The notes: generated by a model not told the origin, from the sequence alone. Shown: positions 33,654 through 45,900, numbered from the stretch's first letter. The stretch is 64,000 nucleotides of DNA from Lonicera japonica (GCA_021464415.1 CM038467.1:66779159-66843158); one strand, 5' to 3'. Made by a program: numbers and translations.

Positions 33654-33785
33654 GCTGTACAAAAAAAATTACGATAAGACTCATATCCAATGTCTCACAG
33701 AAGAGGAATTCGTTAAAATGATGGATCAAATACATGATGGAGACTGCGGACCCCACATGAGCGGTCATACACAGGTCGTCTGAGA
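33654..33785 (+). pseudogene. Element A pol fragment (integrase zinc-binding region)
   Basis: It encodes LYKKNYDKTHIQCLTEEEFV and then GDCGPHMSGHT, matching element C at 15270-15480 on the minus strand. About 130 bp remain. It starts where the element B LTR ends, so B inserted into A pol at this codon. It ends where an internal deletion joins it to antisense gene 2. Confidence 0.85.
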
Positions 33786-34103
33786 AAAAGATTATAAGGT
33801 AATAAGCATATCCCGATGACTAACATCCTCAATCAGAGCAGCCATGGGGAACCGTGTATCAAAATGTAAGAGCCATGACAACTCTTTGAAAGTTAGACAG
33901 AGCTCGTCTAGACCAAAGTGAAAAAGATGTTTATCCGAATTCCAGAAGGCCAAGGCACCTAGAAGAAAGAAGAAATCTACGGGACGGAAGCCCCACGCAA
34001 CCAATGGGCTGAAAACACCAAAGTTTAAACCATTTTTCGAAGATACTAAGGCATCCCGGGCTTTGATATATAGAAAGTCAGTTTTTGAATGGAAAGAGGA
34101 TAT
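33786..34103 (-). pseudogene. Antisense gene 2 of element A, N-terminal fragment without start codon
   Basis: The sequence matches the first 105 or so residues of the B and C copies (FLYIKARDALVSSKNGLNFG, HLFHFGLDELCLTFKELSWL). Where they have ATG, this copy reads ATA at 34101-34103. An upstream in-frame ATG at 34244 exists but falls in promoter sequence. The C-terminal three quarters are deleted. This copy is the most diverged of the three. Confidence 0.7.
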
Positions 34104-34330
34104 CTTCGTATGAAAAAGGGAAAAGAGAAAAGAATGGTGTAAGAATGAAGGAAGGAACATAGAATATTTATATGGAGAGGGTGTCCTGTGCCTGTTTGTA
34201 ACACGACAAACCAATCTCAGAAGAGATTGTCGCGCGACAAACATTTATTTATGAGGGTTCCTCGCGTGACAAACTCTTTAAACTCACCCCTTTGACTATT
34301 TTGCCAAAAGAAGTACTTTCGTATGTGTTT
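34104..34330 (-). promoter_or_regulatory. Promoter region of antisense gene 2, element A
   Basis: It carries a perfect TGTCGCGCGACA at 34228-34239, a degraded one at 34197-34208 and a GCGTGACAAA remnant near 34265. The TATA-like TATAAATATTC lies near 34165-34175 on the minus strand. Same order as in elements B and C. Confidence 0.6.
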
Positions 34331-34607
34331 TATACTTACTATGTTTTTTTAGAGACTTTAGGGCTTCTTTAAACCAAGGTATGATCTTCCCAAAACAAAC
34401 ATATTTCAAATACAGTTAATATATATATATATGCACATCACCAACACACATGAGAGAAAAACATTCGTTAAATCATAATAAATAAACTATTTCATCAAAC
34501 ATTTCTTATAAAAAACAGTTTTCTAAAAAAGAGATAAAGAAAAGAATTGAACTAATGACTAATGTTTTTTTTTCCAAAAATCCTAAGACTATGCAGAAAA
34601 ACAAGGA
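34331..34607. other. AT-rich spacer, element A
   Basis: 3' flank of antisense gene 1 in element A, homologous in part to 25560-25797. It has a short TA run near 34420. No gene is seen. Confidence 0.4.
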
Positions 34608-35007
34608 CTAATCATGACGAGCGCGCTTCGACACGCTCTCGCTATCACCAATGGCCTCCTAAATTGGGTCTACTGTAGGAGCCGCCTGGGAAGACCCTAC
34701 AACTCGAGGGGCTAGAGTAACATCCGCGGTCCGAATGCAAGTCGAGGGCCGAATCACCGAAGATCGTGAATGCCTATAGGCTCGACTATCACTCCTCCGG
34801 GACTCTGACCTCGAGCGAGAGGAAATGATGGGATCGTCCACACGTAAAGAAGCCTCCACGGCCCGCCAATAGTCGCTCGCGTACGATGGGGGATCCCGAC
34901 CTACAAACTGGAGCAAGTTACAGTTGTATAGGTAATGCGCATGTAGAGCTTGCAAATTTGCAGCACGAACAATCACCAACTGTCATAACATACAAAAGGG
35001 AGGAAGA

Positions 35008-35169
35008 TTAGCATAATCAAAATATATAAATAGGCAGTGAGGAATATAAAAAAGGTGAAGAAAGGGGAATAAAGAGTTTACCTCATCATTAGCATAATCA
35101 AAATATATAAATAGGCAGTGAGGAATATAAAAAAGGTGAAGAAAGGGGAATAAAGAGTTTACCTCATCA
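35008..35169. repeat. 81-bp perfect tandem duplication
   Basis: 35008-35088 and 35089-35169 are identical by eye (TTAGCATAATCAAAATATAT...TTACCTCATCA). The unit spans the splice donor at the end of exon 4 of antisense gene 1, so this copy has two donors. Absence of differences points to a recent event. Confidence 0.85.
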
Positions 35170-36316
35170 CCTGTACGCCTGCCCAAGTAGCTAAAAGTAT
35201 CATCTGGGAGGGGAAACTCTGGGACGGTGTATCGGCGTAGACTTGCACCGATGTAATCAATATCCCGAGGCAAAGGCGGTATAGTCACCACCAGAACTGA
35301 AGGACCTGCCTGAGCTGCAACAAAGGAAGAACCACCCTCTTCACGAGTAGGGGCTGGAGGGTGCATGGTAGCAGGAGATAGTGAAGTCAATATCGCATAT
35401 GTCTATACACCAGGCGGGTCTACCATAGCAGTCTTTCTCAGGGGTGGGACCCTACTCGAATGAGTAGTCACGCCAGCAAGAGATGTCTGCCCAAATTGAT
35501 CGTACTCAAAACCAAGATCGAGATCTGTAGGCTCCCAAGATATCTCAGAAAGACACCCCTCCCTCCGCAACCTCAACCTCCTCAAAAATAGTCCCCAAAG
35601 ACTCAATAGGACCAGTGGGAACCCAAAAACCCTCAGTAGTAGTGCCTGGAGCCATATGTGGTCCCTCTGTCGGTACTGCCCTAGAACGTTGCCCAGAAGC
35701 TAGAACAGACTCGCTCTTGGCCTCAACACCGTCTTCTTCCTTCGATCAAGCAACTCCACCACTGGCAGCCGGAGGTACCACCCTCTCGCCATCAGGGTCC
35801 TTATCATCCGAATCTGGTACGTTGTCCCTCTAGTTAGGGACTGGTGGCAGTTAACCCAAAACCGTCCTCGACAGGTGAAACTGCCCCCATATACAGTTAG
35901 GATCGCCACTTAACGCTTTATGTCTATCATAAAAGGCCCGACCACGAGTCCCTTTCCGCTCCTTTATCAAGTATCGAGCAGCGAAGGCCGCGTAATCACC
36001 CTCTTTGGTGAATGTTAAGAACTCGAGCCCATCTACCAATGCCAGCACCGTCACCGGATCAATCTCCCCGGTCCGCCTTATCAGAGCCGGTGGAAACACC
36101 GGAACCCGAGGCCACTAAGCAGGAGTGTGTTGACGAATGACCCGCTCGCCTAGTCCTCGAGGCAGGGAGAGCTCAGGTTTATCCAAAATGCAGCCCCAAA
36201 TTGCCCCACGTGGCACACTCAATCTGAAAGAGAAGAACAAAGAAGAATTTTTGCTTTTCAGTCATTTATTTATTTATTTGCTTGTTTGAAAATATAGACT
36301 CAAAAATAAACACTTA

Positions 36317-36677
36317 GGGCATGTTTAGTGAGTGTTTATTTTTCCCAAATTTTGAAAACTCAACTAAAAATTAACTCTACTTTTATACTTCTCAAAATTT
36401 ATTTCACTTTATTTTCTCTCTCTAAAAAAACTTTTAAAACACCATAACTTTAAATCCAAAAATCAAAATTAGATAAAAAAAATATATATTTGAAACCTAC
36501 TCATCGAGATCTATAAAATAAGATCTATTATGACTATTTTTTTAATTTTTTTATGAGATTTTTTAGTTGGTTGAAAAAAACTTAAACAAAAACCAAATTC
36601 ACTTTTCAACATACTTCTAAATTCTACCAAACACTAGATTTTAAAAACTCAACTCAAAACATCAACCAAACATCACC
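36317..36677. mobile_element. Tourist/Harbinger-like MITE
   Basis: It starts GGGCATGTTTAGTG and ends CAACCAAACATCACC (reverse complement GGTGATGTTTGGTTG), flanked by TTA on both sides (36314-36316 and 36678-36680). The terminal repeat and TTA target duplication fit PIF/Harbinger MITEs. It is 361 bp, AT-rich and non-coding, and absent from elements B and C. Confidence 0.75.
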
Positions 36678-37626
36678 TTAAATCCTCCTCCAACATGTTA
36701 GAAACTGCAGTGGCACCGGTCTCCCTGGTCCGGTATACATAAAGAGCCCGATAATTCCCCGTTATAAACCGGCAAAGAAGCGAGAACTGGTCCTCGTTCT
36801 CCACGAGAAGATCCACCTGAGCAAGACCCCGGCGGGTTTAAGCTATAAACCAACTCTGATAAAGAGAGAGACATAAGGATATTAGTAACAAGTTATCAGA
36901 AAAGATATAAGTATAAGAAAAACAGAGAATATTACCTCCTATAGTAAAGAAAAACCCTTAAGGTTAAGGGCTAGCTGACGCGAAACCTGATCTATGGAAA
37001 TCATACAAAACGGCCAAGATAAAGCCACCCCAATCATAGTCAAACAAGGCGCTGAAATCCCTGATATATGATAGCCACTAGAGATGGGCTGTGTCCCCCC
37101 CCCCCCCGAGGGCCTCAAACAGATCATGGAAAGTCAACAGTAACAGAACCTGCGAATACTGATGCGCTACCTGTTATATGCCCTCCGGCCGTAGTAACTC
37201 GATCTCACTCCGACACCAAACGTGCCATCAGGACAGCCCGAGGAATAGCATCGCCTGAACTTCGTCGTTCCGGGAACCACCCCAAGGCCCTGACTATACC
37301 CTTAGGAGTGAGATGTAGGGGTACATCGATCTGAATGAAAGTCTGTCCCGAGGGTATCCCAGTCAGAGCAAACAAATCTAAAGGCGTCATGATCATCTGC
37401 CCCCAGCTCTAGTGGAAGGTGTGTGCAATGTCCCAACAATGGGAGGCCAACGCCATCACCAAAAATGCCGCTCGAGACACCCGCTCTGGTAGTGCGTCCA
37501 AGAAAGATCCAAAAGGAGTGGCAAAAAACAATTCCTGCACAGGCGCCGGGGCCTGTCGCCATTCTGACAAGATAGTGTTGGGCGAACCCCAACCACGGCC
37601 TGGCCACTGCAAGAATTACAGATGTA

Positions 37627-38110
37627 TAAATATGAGAGTTATGAGAGTTATAGGAGTAAATTATGTAATTTTCAAAACCGGGGGCTACTTTTGTGCAAAT
37701 ATGAGAGTTATGAGAGTTATAGGGGTAAATTGTGTAATTTTTAAAACCTGAGGGTTCTTTTGTGTAAATATGAGAGTTATGAGAGTTATAGGTGTAAATT
37801 GTGTAATTTTAAAAACCTGAGAGTACTTTTCTGTAAATATGAGAGTAATGAGATTTATAAGGGTAAATTATGTAATTTTAAAAACCTGAGGGTACTTTTG
37901 TGTAAATATGAGAGTGATGAGATTAGGGGTAAATTATATAATTTTCAAAACCTTAGAGTACTTTTGTGTAAATATGAGTTATGAGAGTTATAGGGGTAAA
38001 TTATGTAATTTTCAAAACCTGAGGGTAATTTTGTCTAAATATGAGAGTTATAAAGGTAAATTATGTAATTTTCAAAACCCAAGACTATTTTGGATAATTG
38101 TGGTAGTTAT
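37627..38110 (-). repeat. Tandem array in intron 1 of antisense gene 1, element A (about 7 units)
   Basis: This is a diverged form of the 68-bp family: units read TTTTGTGTAAATATGAGAGT, then TATAGGGGTAAATTATGTAA and TTTTCAAAACCTGAGGGTA. Several units have deletions. It starts about 20 bp past the exon 2 acceptor. Confidence 0.85.
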
Positions 38111-38574
38111 ATTTCCCTTATCTTATGAATGAAGAAGTGAAGTATGTAACTCCTAAAATCGAATAATCATCACTCGAGAAATTACATAAACTAACTAAAT
38201 GTTGTTTTAAAAATGCAGGGAAGTAAAACAAGTATCCTTACATGGAAAATATATACATATCTAGCATACATAAGTATCTGCACAAGTATGGAAAAATACA
38301 AATTTGCAGAAAGACATACCAGGCATCGTCGACGAATCTCATGGGAAACTGGCTCCATCAGAAGCTAAGGAACAGTTGGTACAGAGACAGCCCGGGTCAC
38401 GTCCCGGTATACCACGGAACGGCCACGATCCACACCATCCTCGCTGTACCAATCGAGGGCATCCTAGTCTATGTGGTGGGGGCTGTAGCGTAAGACGCTA
38501 TGAGCATTGGTAAAGGTGACATCCTCCTGGTCACCCTCTAGTCGGTCAGGCTGTCCTCCCTGAGCAGGATCCAT

Positions 38575-39425
38575 GAGAAGTATCCGTAAAAGTGGGAAGA
38601 AAGCCGGAAAAATTTTCTTTGACTTTTTCCTACCTTTGTTTCATGCAGGAACACCTATAAAAAGAGTTTTCTAGACTTTCTTTAATAAAAACGCATTCAA
38701 GATAATAAATAAAAGCAAAAATTTTGAGAGTCATCTCTTCAAAAAAGCGAGAACAAAACAGCCCACAAAGAAATTTCTGATCACTAAGGAACCAAATCTG
38801 ACCTTGAAAAATATATATACGGGAATATAAAAAATTGAAAGAGTAGAAAAGAGAAGAACCCCGCATGAATGCCCAGAGCGAGCGAGAGAAACAGAAATGT
38901 ATGAAAGTGGCAGGGAGAGCCACACCAAGAGTGACAGCTAGGCTAAAATGGCTCAGGGCTTCATCTTAAGTGAGTAAGGCTCTTGATCAGGCCAAATGGG
39001 GTCAAAAGGCTCATGGTCAAAAAATAGAGAGGGCCAAGAAAAGCTTTCCTAAACAAGGAAAAATAAGGACATTGAAAAACAGAAAACAATGTGGGCCCAC
39101 AAATTTCTCAAAAAGGATAACGGATAAGGACCAAAAAGATTAGAGATTCCTTTCAAACAAATTTTCTTTTCAGCATGATACAGAAGAGATGATTTGAAAA
39201 TAAGTCTTCGAATCATGACTCTGCAAAAACCGATGAAATCCAAAAAATTGTTATATCATAAGATGTGTTCTTTCTCAGAAACAAATCAAGCAAGTAAAGC
39301 TTCAAAAAAATCCCGGAGGGTAAAAAATGTAACTTGATTAAATAAACTCATGACGAGTTCCTTCACTCCCCAAAAATTTTCTCTTTCTCACTCTAGCAGC
39401 AGGAGAAGATACAGAGAGCATGATC
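38575..39425. other. 3' region of element A without antisense promoter
   Basis: Aligned to element B, sequence is continuous to about GCCGGAAAAAT (38610-38620) and then jumps to the block ending CATGCAGGAA (38640-38652). The roughly 180-bp segment with TATA box and palindromes is missing. No gene is seen in the remainder. Confidence 0.6.
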
Positions 39426-39930
39426 CCTTAAAATCACAAGCACAAGTCCTCTCCTGAGGCAATCACAAGCACAAGCCCTCTCCGGAGGCGAATCTTAACT
39501 ACAAAGCCCTCCCTGGAAGTAATTATCGTTCATTTTTCTTATACACAGGAAAAGAAGTCCTCCCAGAGAGGCAGTGGAGGAAACAAAGTCCTCCCAGAGA
39601 GGCAGTGGAGCAACGAAGTCCTCCCATAGAGGCACGTTAAGCAACGAAGTCCTCCCATAGAGGCACGTTGAGTAAACGAAGTCCTCCCAGAGAGGTGGTA
39701 AAGCAAACAAAGTCCTCCCAGAGAGGCATTAAAGCAAACAAAGTCCTCCTACAGAGGAAGTGGAGCAAACAAGTTCTCCCAGAGAGGCGGTGGAGAAAAC
39801 AAAGTCCTCCCATAGAGGCAGTGGAGCAAACAAAGTCCTCCCGAAAGGCAGTCAAGTAAGGGAAGCCCTCTCTTGAGGCAAACACCATCACAAAGACCTC
39901 CCCAAAGGCACTCACAGTCACTTCTGCATA
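39426..39930 (+). repeat. Short tandem array (CCTCCCAGAGAGGC family), element A
   Basis: Units of about 30-33 bp read AAAGTCCTCCCAGAGAGGCA and then GTGGAGCAAAC. This is half the 62-bp unit seen in element B, which suggests that the B array grew by amplification of a dimer. Minus-strand frames are artefacts of the repeat. Confidence 0.8.
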
Positions 39931-41045
39931 CGCTCTCTTAGAGTTCTTGCAGGAGTCATGGATCATGGTCTTTTCTAGTCGCCTCAATTCCTTATAAGCA
40001 AGGAGCTTGAGTTGAGAGGGTCTATAGACACCCCAATTCGTGACCCCCCGCAAGAACCCTAAAACCCTCGAAAAAGCCCCTTTTGAGACTAAAACTCACC
40101 CAAAATACTAGAAACTGCTTCGAAAAGTTCGTAGCCCAGCAGCCCTGTTCCCAGAGGGATTTGTCGTGTGACAAACCCATTTTTAGAGGCCTTTGTCGTG
40201 TGACAAACCAGATTGTCGCATGATAAACCTTCAAATGTGGCAAGATAACCCCCCTCTGACCCAGACCATCCACTCCCTGACACATCAGTTTGTCAGGGAC
40301 AACCATTCAGCCGTTTGTGGCGCGACACCTAAAAAGATGTCGCGCAATAGTTCCACTTTTGAGGAGAATGTTGCGTGACAAACTCCTCCAAGCAGTATAA
40401 ATAAGCCAAACACCCCAAGGGTTGAAGTTTGACCAGAAGAAAATGCTATTATCTCTCTAATCTAATTTTTTAAGTTCAACTTATCAAGTTTTCGAAGAAT
40501 CTCCGAGTTTTTAAATTCTCAATGTCTCGTATTTCAAAGTCAAATTCTCGACTGTATCTGGAGGAGAAAAGTCTATATTTGTCGGATTATCTTTGGTCAT
40601 ATTATTTTCTCTCTTTCTTATCTTATTTATCTCATCGGGAAGGTAAAAAAGTTTCTTCTAGTGTTTAAAGTTGATATATATGTGTACTTGTTTTCCTTTG
40701 TGTATACCCGTTATTCCATCCAATTTTTATTTGAATAAACTTATTGTTGAGTTATAAGTAGTCTATTGTTTTTTTAAAACAAAACCCTAATAAAATCATT
40801 TTTGAAAACCAGAAGAAGTAAGTATATTATTGTCCGGATAAATTAAGTTTTCAAAACCCGGAACGATAAAACTTACTTAAAGGATTATGATCGGGTATAT
40901 CCAGTCTCCTATATAGATTATGATATACCTAATATACTCACCTCAAAGAATCCAAATCCATATCAAATAAATTCCAAACGAGAATCTGATATTTTCAAAA
41001 TAAACCGAAGCAAAAATGAAAATAATATTGTTATCTGATTAAACA

Positions 41046-41372
41046 ATGTTGGTTTTTGGGCCTATTGGTTTAGTCCAATAGGGACACCCACAGTGGGTCT
41101 TAGGGTTTCAAAGCCCTTTAAGGCTAATGATATATATTTAGGTCTTTAGACCTAAATAATATACATAATACACAACACAAATTTAGAGGCGGCCGTCATC
41201 TCTTCTCAAGCACATTCTAGGGTTCCTTGTAGAGAGTACTTGAAGCTGTGGGCATAGTGGTAGTCGTTCGTGTAACGCTACACAACGAGAGTATCGTAAG
41301 GCCAATTTCACAAAATCCAATATTATTTCCGCTGTGCATACAGGTACGCATACTTGTATTAATTTTCCAACA
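41046..41372 (+). mobile_element. 5' LTR of Copia
   Basis: It begins TGTTGGTTTTTGGGCC and ends TTTTCCAACA, 327 bp. A short inverted repeat, CCTATTGGTTTAGTCCAATAGG, lies near the start. It has an AT-rich stretch with TATATATTTAGG (about 41130) that may serve as promoter. Confidence 0.95.
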
Positions 41373-41386
41373 TTGGTATCAGAGGG
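41373..41386 (+). other. Primer binding site of Copia
   Basis: TTGGTATCAGAGGG follows the LTR directly and fits the tRNA-iMet primer. Confidence 0.85.
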
Positions 41387-41689
41387 ATACAGATTGGTCT
41401 TCATACATAATCACGTATATATATATATTTTTCGCATGCTTGGATCTGCATTTATATATATACATGATTAGATCTGCGATCTGTGCATACTGTTTTGTGC
41501 TTTAATATGACTACTATTGCTGTTGCTTCAATTATATATATAAGATCTTATCTTTATTATTATGGCATACAGCAAGTACAATTTCTTAATGCCGTAGCCA
41601 TTATTTTTTTTTGGGAGGCACAGTTTCCTAATTTTTTTTGGTGGCTACCGTTCAAGTTTTCGACAATCGGTTGTTTACCATTCTTTATA

Positions 41690-42640
41690 AAAAAATAAAA
41701 ATAAAAAATAAAACAGTTTTTGTTTTTCTGTTTTTTGGAAAAACAGTTTTTTTTATTAGAAAATAAAACAGTTTTGTTTTTCTGTTTTTTTTGGAAAAAC
41801 AGTTTTTTGTTTATTAAAAAATAAAACAGTTTTTGTTTTTCTGTTTTTTGGAAAAACAGTTTTTTTTTATTTATTAAAAATAAAACAGTTTTGTTTTTCT
41901 GTTTTTCTTGGAAAAATAGTTTTTTTTATTAGAAAATAAAACAGTTTTGTTTTTCTGTTTTTTGGAAAAACAGTTTTTTTTTTTATTTATTAAAAATAAA
42001 ACAGTTTTGTTTTTCTGTTTTTTTTGGAAAAACAGTTTTTTTATTAGAAAATAAAACAGTTTTTTTTTTCTGTTTTTTTTGGAAAAACAATTTTTTGTTT
42101 ATTAAAAAATAAAACAGTTTTTGTTTTTCTGTTTTTTGGAAAAACAGTTTTTTTTTATTTATTAAAAATAAAACAGTTTTGTTTTTCTGTTTGCTTTGGA
42201 AAAACAGTTTTTTTTATTAGAAAATAAAACAGTTTTGTTTTTCTGTTTTTTGGAAAAACAGTTTTTTGTATACTAAAAAATAAAACAGTTTTTGTTTTTC
42301 TGTTTTTTGGAAAAAAAGTTTTTTTTATTAGAAAATAAAACAGTTTTGTTTTTCTGTTTTTTGGAAAAACAGTTTTTTGTTTATTAAAAAATAAAACAGT
42401 TTTTGTTTTTCTGTTTTTTGGAAAAACAGTTTTTTTTTATTTATTAAAAATAAAACAGTTTTGTTTTTCTGTTTTTTGGAAAAACAGTTTTTTTATTAGA
42501 AAATAAAAACAGTTTTGTTTTTCTGTTTTTGGAAAAACAGTTTTTTTATTTATTAAAAATAAAACAGTTTTGTTTTTTCTGTTTTTTGGAAAAACAGTTT
42601 TTTGATTATTAGAAAATAAAACAGTTTTTGTAGTTTTTTT
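41690..42640 (+). repeat. T-rich tandem array in the Copia leader
   Basis: About 14-15 imperfect units of about 60-68 bp are built from AAATAAAACAGTTTTTGTTTT, TCTGTTTTTTGG and AAAAACAGTTTTTTTTATTA. Each half-unit contains AAAACAG/CTGTTTT inverted phrases, so the RNA could fold. It fills most of the 1.6-kb leader before the polyprotein start. The minus-strand frame at 42437-42655 is a product of the repeat. Confidence 0.9.
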
Positions 42641-42956
42641 TTTGCTACGATACATGCAATTTTGATATTATTTACTGTTATATATATCATCATTGTGTTG
42701 CATGTTTTATCTATTTTATATATAGTGGGAGTGTAGTGGTAGCTTAAAGCTCCTATACAATTTTTTGCGCATAATTTAAATTTTAATTTGATAATATCAC
42801 ATGATGGGGGAGATAATTTTGAACGTAGCGATCTTTCGATCTCGTGTCATGTTTGAACTATTAAATTTTATTTAAGATTTGTGTTGCAAAATATTATGTG
42901 TGTTGTGCTGATAATAATATCCTTATTAAATATCCTTATTTTTGGCGCATAATTAG

Positions 42957-45900
42957 ATGACTTCTAAGAGCATTGTTGCTGACTTGAACAAAGGAGAGAA
43001 ATTGGATGGTGACAATTATGATATTTGGCACCGTAAAATCCAATATCTCCTTGATGAGCAAGAGGTTTTGGAAACCTTAACCCAGTCTTTGACTCCACCA
43101 CCGGAGGATGGCAATGGTGCCCAACATCGGCGCGATCAAGAGGCCTACACTCAGTGGGTCAAGAAGGATCGTTGTGCGCGCTTTGTTATGCTTAGCAGCA
43201 TGCACAATGACTTGATCAGCGCGTTCGAGGACTGTAAGACTGCTCAAGAAATGTGGGATGCCCTGAAAGCTAAGTATGGTTCCACTTCAGCTACTAGGTT
43301 GCGCGCGTTGACTTTGAAGTTTGACTCATATAAGATGCGTTCTAACACCCCGATGAAGCAGTATCTTAGACAGATGTCGATTATGATTCGCGAGCTCAAG
43401 GCAGCTGGGAACAACTTGAGCGATGAGCAGCAGGTTCAAGCTGGAATTCGTTCTCTACCTGATTCGTGGGAACATATGAGAGTCAATATGACGCACAATG
43501 AAAATATCAAAACTTTTGATGATCTTGCGCGTCATTTGGAGTTAGAGGCGGAGCGCTTGGAAGCTGCTAAAGCTAATAATTCCTCTTATGTGGTTCACTC
43601 TGGTTCGCGCAAGGCATCTGGGTCTAAGCGCAAGAACCAAAATAATGGGAAAAGGAATGATGATGAACGTGCGCCTAAGAAGGCAAACTCTACCAAACGC
43701 AAGCGGGGCAAGCGTGGTGGTAAGAAGGGCAATGCCGACAAAGCATGTTTTAACCGTGGTAAGGAAGGTCACTTTGCTCGTGACTGCGCTGAGCTGAAGA
43801 AGGTACTCTCAAGTTCTAATTCTCCTTTTGTTTATGTAACAAGTCATGTTATGGTAGCTCATCCTTCCTATGATTGGATTGTGGATTCAGGAGCGTCCGA
43901 ACATGTCGTGAGGGATATAGTTGGATATGTGGAGTACCGCCGAATACCAGCAGGAAGCAGAGTACTTTACGTGGGCAATGGAGAAGCTGTTCAGGTTATA
44001 GGTATTGGTACCTACAAGCTGTGCATGCGCGGTGGACGCGACCTATTGATCCATGATGTATTGTTTGCTCCTGATATTCGACGGAACCTTTTATCAGTTT
44101 CTGCTTTGTTTAGGCTAGGATTTCGAGTAGTTTTCGAGAACAATAATGTTAGTATTTTTAATGGAACAATTTTTTATGGTAGTGGTTTTATTTCGGATGG
44201 ATTATTTGTTTTGGATATTTGTTATTCCAGTAATAATAATTCTATTTCTTTTGTGGCTTCTACTAATAATTCTATAATTTGGCATGCTAGACTTGGTCAT
44301 ATAGGCCAGGACAGAATGAATCGATTAGCTAGAGAGGGCTTATTAGGTCAGCTCGCTAAAGTTAGTTTGCCCAATTGTGAGCATTGCTTAGTAGGAAAGT
44401 CAACTAGAAAACCGTTTGGAAAGGCCACTAGAGCATCTTTTTCTTTGCAATTAGTACATTCAGACATCTGTGGCCCACTTAGTGTGAGGGCAAGGCATGG
44501 TGCTAGCTATTTCATCACATTTATAGATGACTACACACGTTACGGTTTTGTATATTTGATCTCCCACAAGTCTGAAGTATTGGATTGCTTTAAGCGTTTT
44601 ATGAGGTTGGTTGAGAATCAAAGTGGAAGGACCATTAAGGCTCTTCGTACTGATCGTGGACGTGAATATTTATCTGAGCTATTTAAGCAGCTCTGTGATG
44701 AAAAAGGTATTCAGAGGCAGTTAACTACTCCATATACTCCGCAACAAAATGGTGTAGCGGAGAGAAGGAATAGAACCCTTTTGGATATGATTAGATCGAT
44801 GATGGCGCAAGCTAACCTCCTAATATCTTTCTGGGGGGATGATATCTTAGCTGCTGCCTACATCCTCAACCGTGTGCCTTCTAAATCTGTTTCATCAACG
44901 CCTTATGAGCTTTGGATGGGCAGGAAGCCTGACTTAAGCCATTTGCGCCCATGGGGCGCGGCGGGATATGTTCACACTAGTTCTCATTCGCATGGGAAAC
45001 TAGGCCCTAGAGCACATAAGTGCATATTCATTAGATATTCTAAGGAATCTAAAGGATATGTGATGCTTGGTGAACAAGAAGATGGAACTGTTTGTGAGAT
45101 TGAGTCACGAGATGTGGATTTTCTAGAGAAGGAATTCCCCAAGAGAAGGGATGTGGACAGAAACATAAAGTTGTTTGAAATGGTCGAATCGAATGAAGGC
45201 GTTTCAAATCCGAATGAGGATGTTGAGAGCGACTCGCTTCCTAGTGGGAGTGTGCAACCTCCTAGTGGGAGTGTCCCTCCATTAGAGAATGATTCCCAAA
45301 GTCCACACTTGCGTAGGAGCAATCGTGAAAGTATCCCACGTCGTCGTTTTGAGATTGAGGGGGCAGCTTTCATGTGTACTCCGCAAGATGTAGATGAGCC
45401 TAGAAATTATCAGGAGGCTATCACATCCCCTGCTTCGAATGAATGGAAAGTTGCAATGATTGATGAGATAGAGTCTATGAGGAAGAACAATGTCTGGGAC
45501 TTGGTAGATCTTCCGCCGGGGCGAAAGACTATTGGAAACAAATGGATTCTAAAAGCCAAACGCAAGGCAGATGGTTCCATTGATAGGTATAAATCTCGCC
45601 TTGTGGCGAAAGGCTACACCCAAAAGGAAGGCGTTGACTATGAGGAAACGTTCTCACCGGTAGTGAGGTTTGCCTCAATCCGTCTCATTTTAGCTATTGT
45701 CGCTCATATGGATTTAGAACTTTTTCAGATGGACATTAAAATTGCATTTCTCAATGGAAAACTAGATGAGGAAATCTATATGGATTAACCTGTTGGTTTT
45801 ATAACTAGCGGGAAAGAGCGCAAAGTTTGTAAGCTCAAACGATCCATTTATGGGTTGAAGCAGTCATCTAGACAATGGTACCTGAGATTTCATCGAGCCA

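Larger units (their letters stand above)
34608..38574 (-). pseudogene. Antisense gene 1 of element A: PMD protein, decayed
   Basis: Exon 1 is 38574-38320 (MDPAQGGQPDRLEGDQEDVT, ends MEPVSHEIRRRCL, donor GTATG). Exon 2 starts at 37606 (WPGRGWGSPNT, ALPERVSRAAFLV, PLDLFALTGIPSG). Exon 3 is near 36700-36855, exon 4 about 35170-36224, and exon 5 is 34979-34608 with an intact AG acceptor. The array 37627-38110 lies in intron 1. Stops occur in exons 1, 2, 3 and 5. A MITE (36317-36677) sits in the intron between exons 3 and 4, and an 81-bp tandem duplication repeats the exon 4 donor. Its promoter is deleted. Confidence 0.7.

Noticed and set aside
42437..42655. 72-codon lysine/asparagine-rich minus-strand frame
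   Set aside because: Falls entirely in the T-rich tandem array of the Copia leader.
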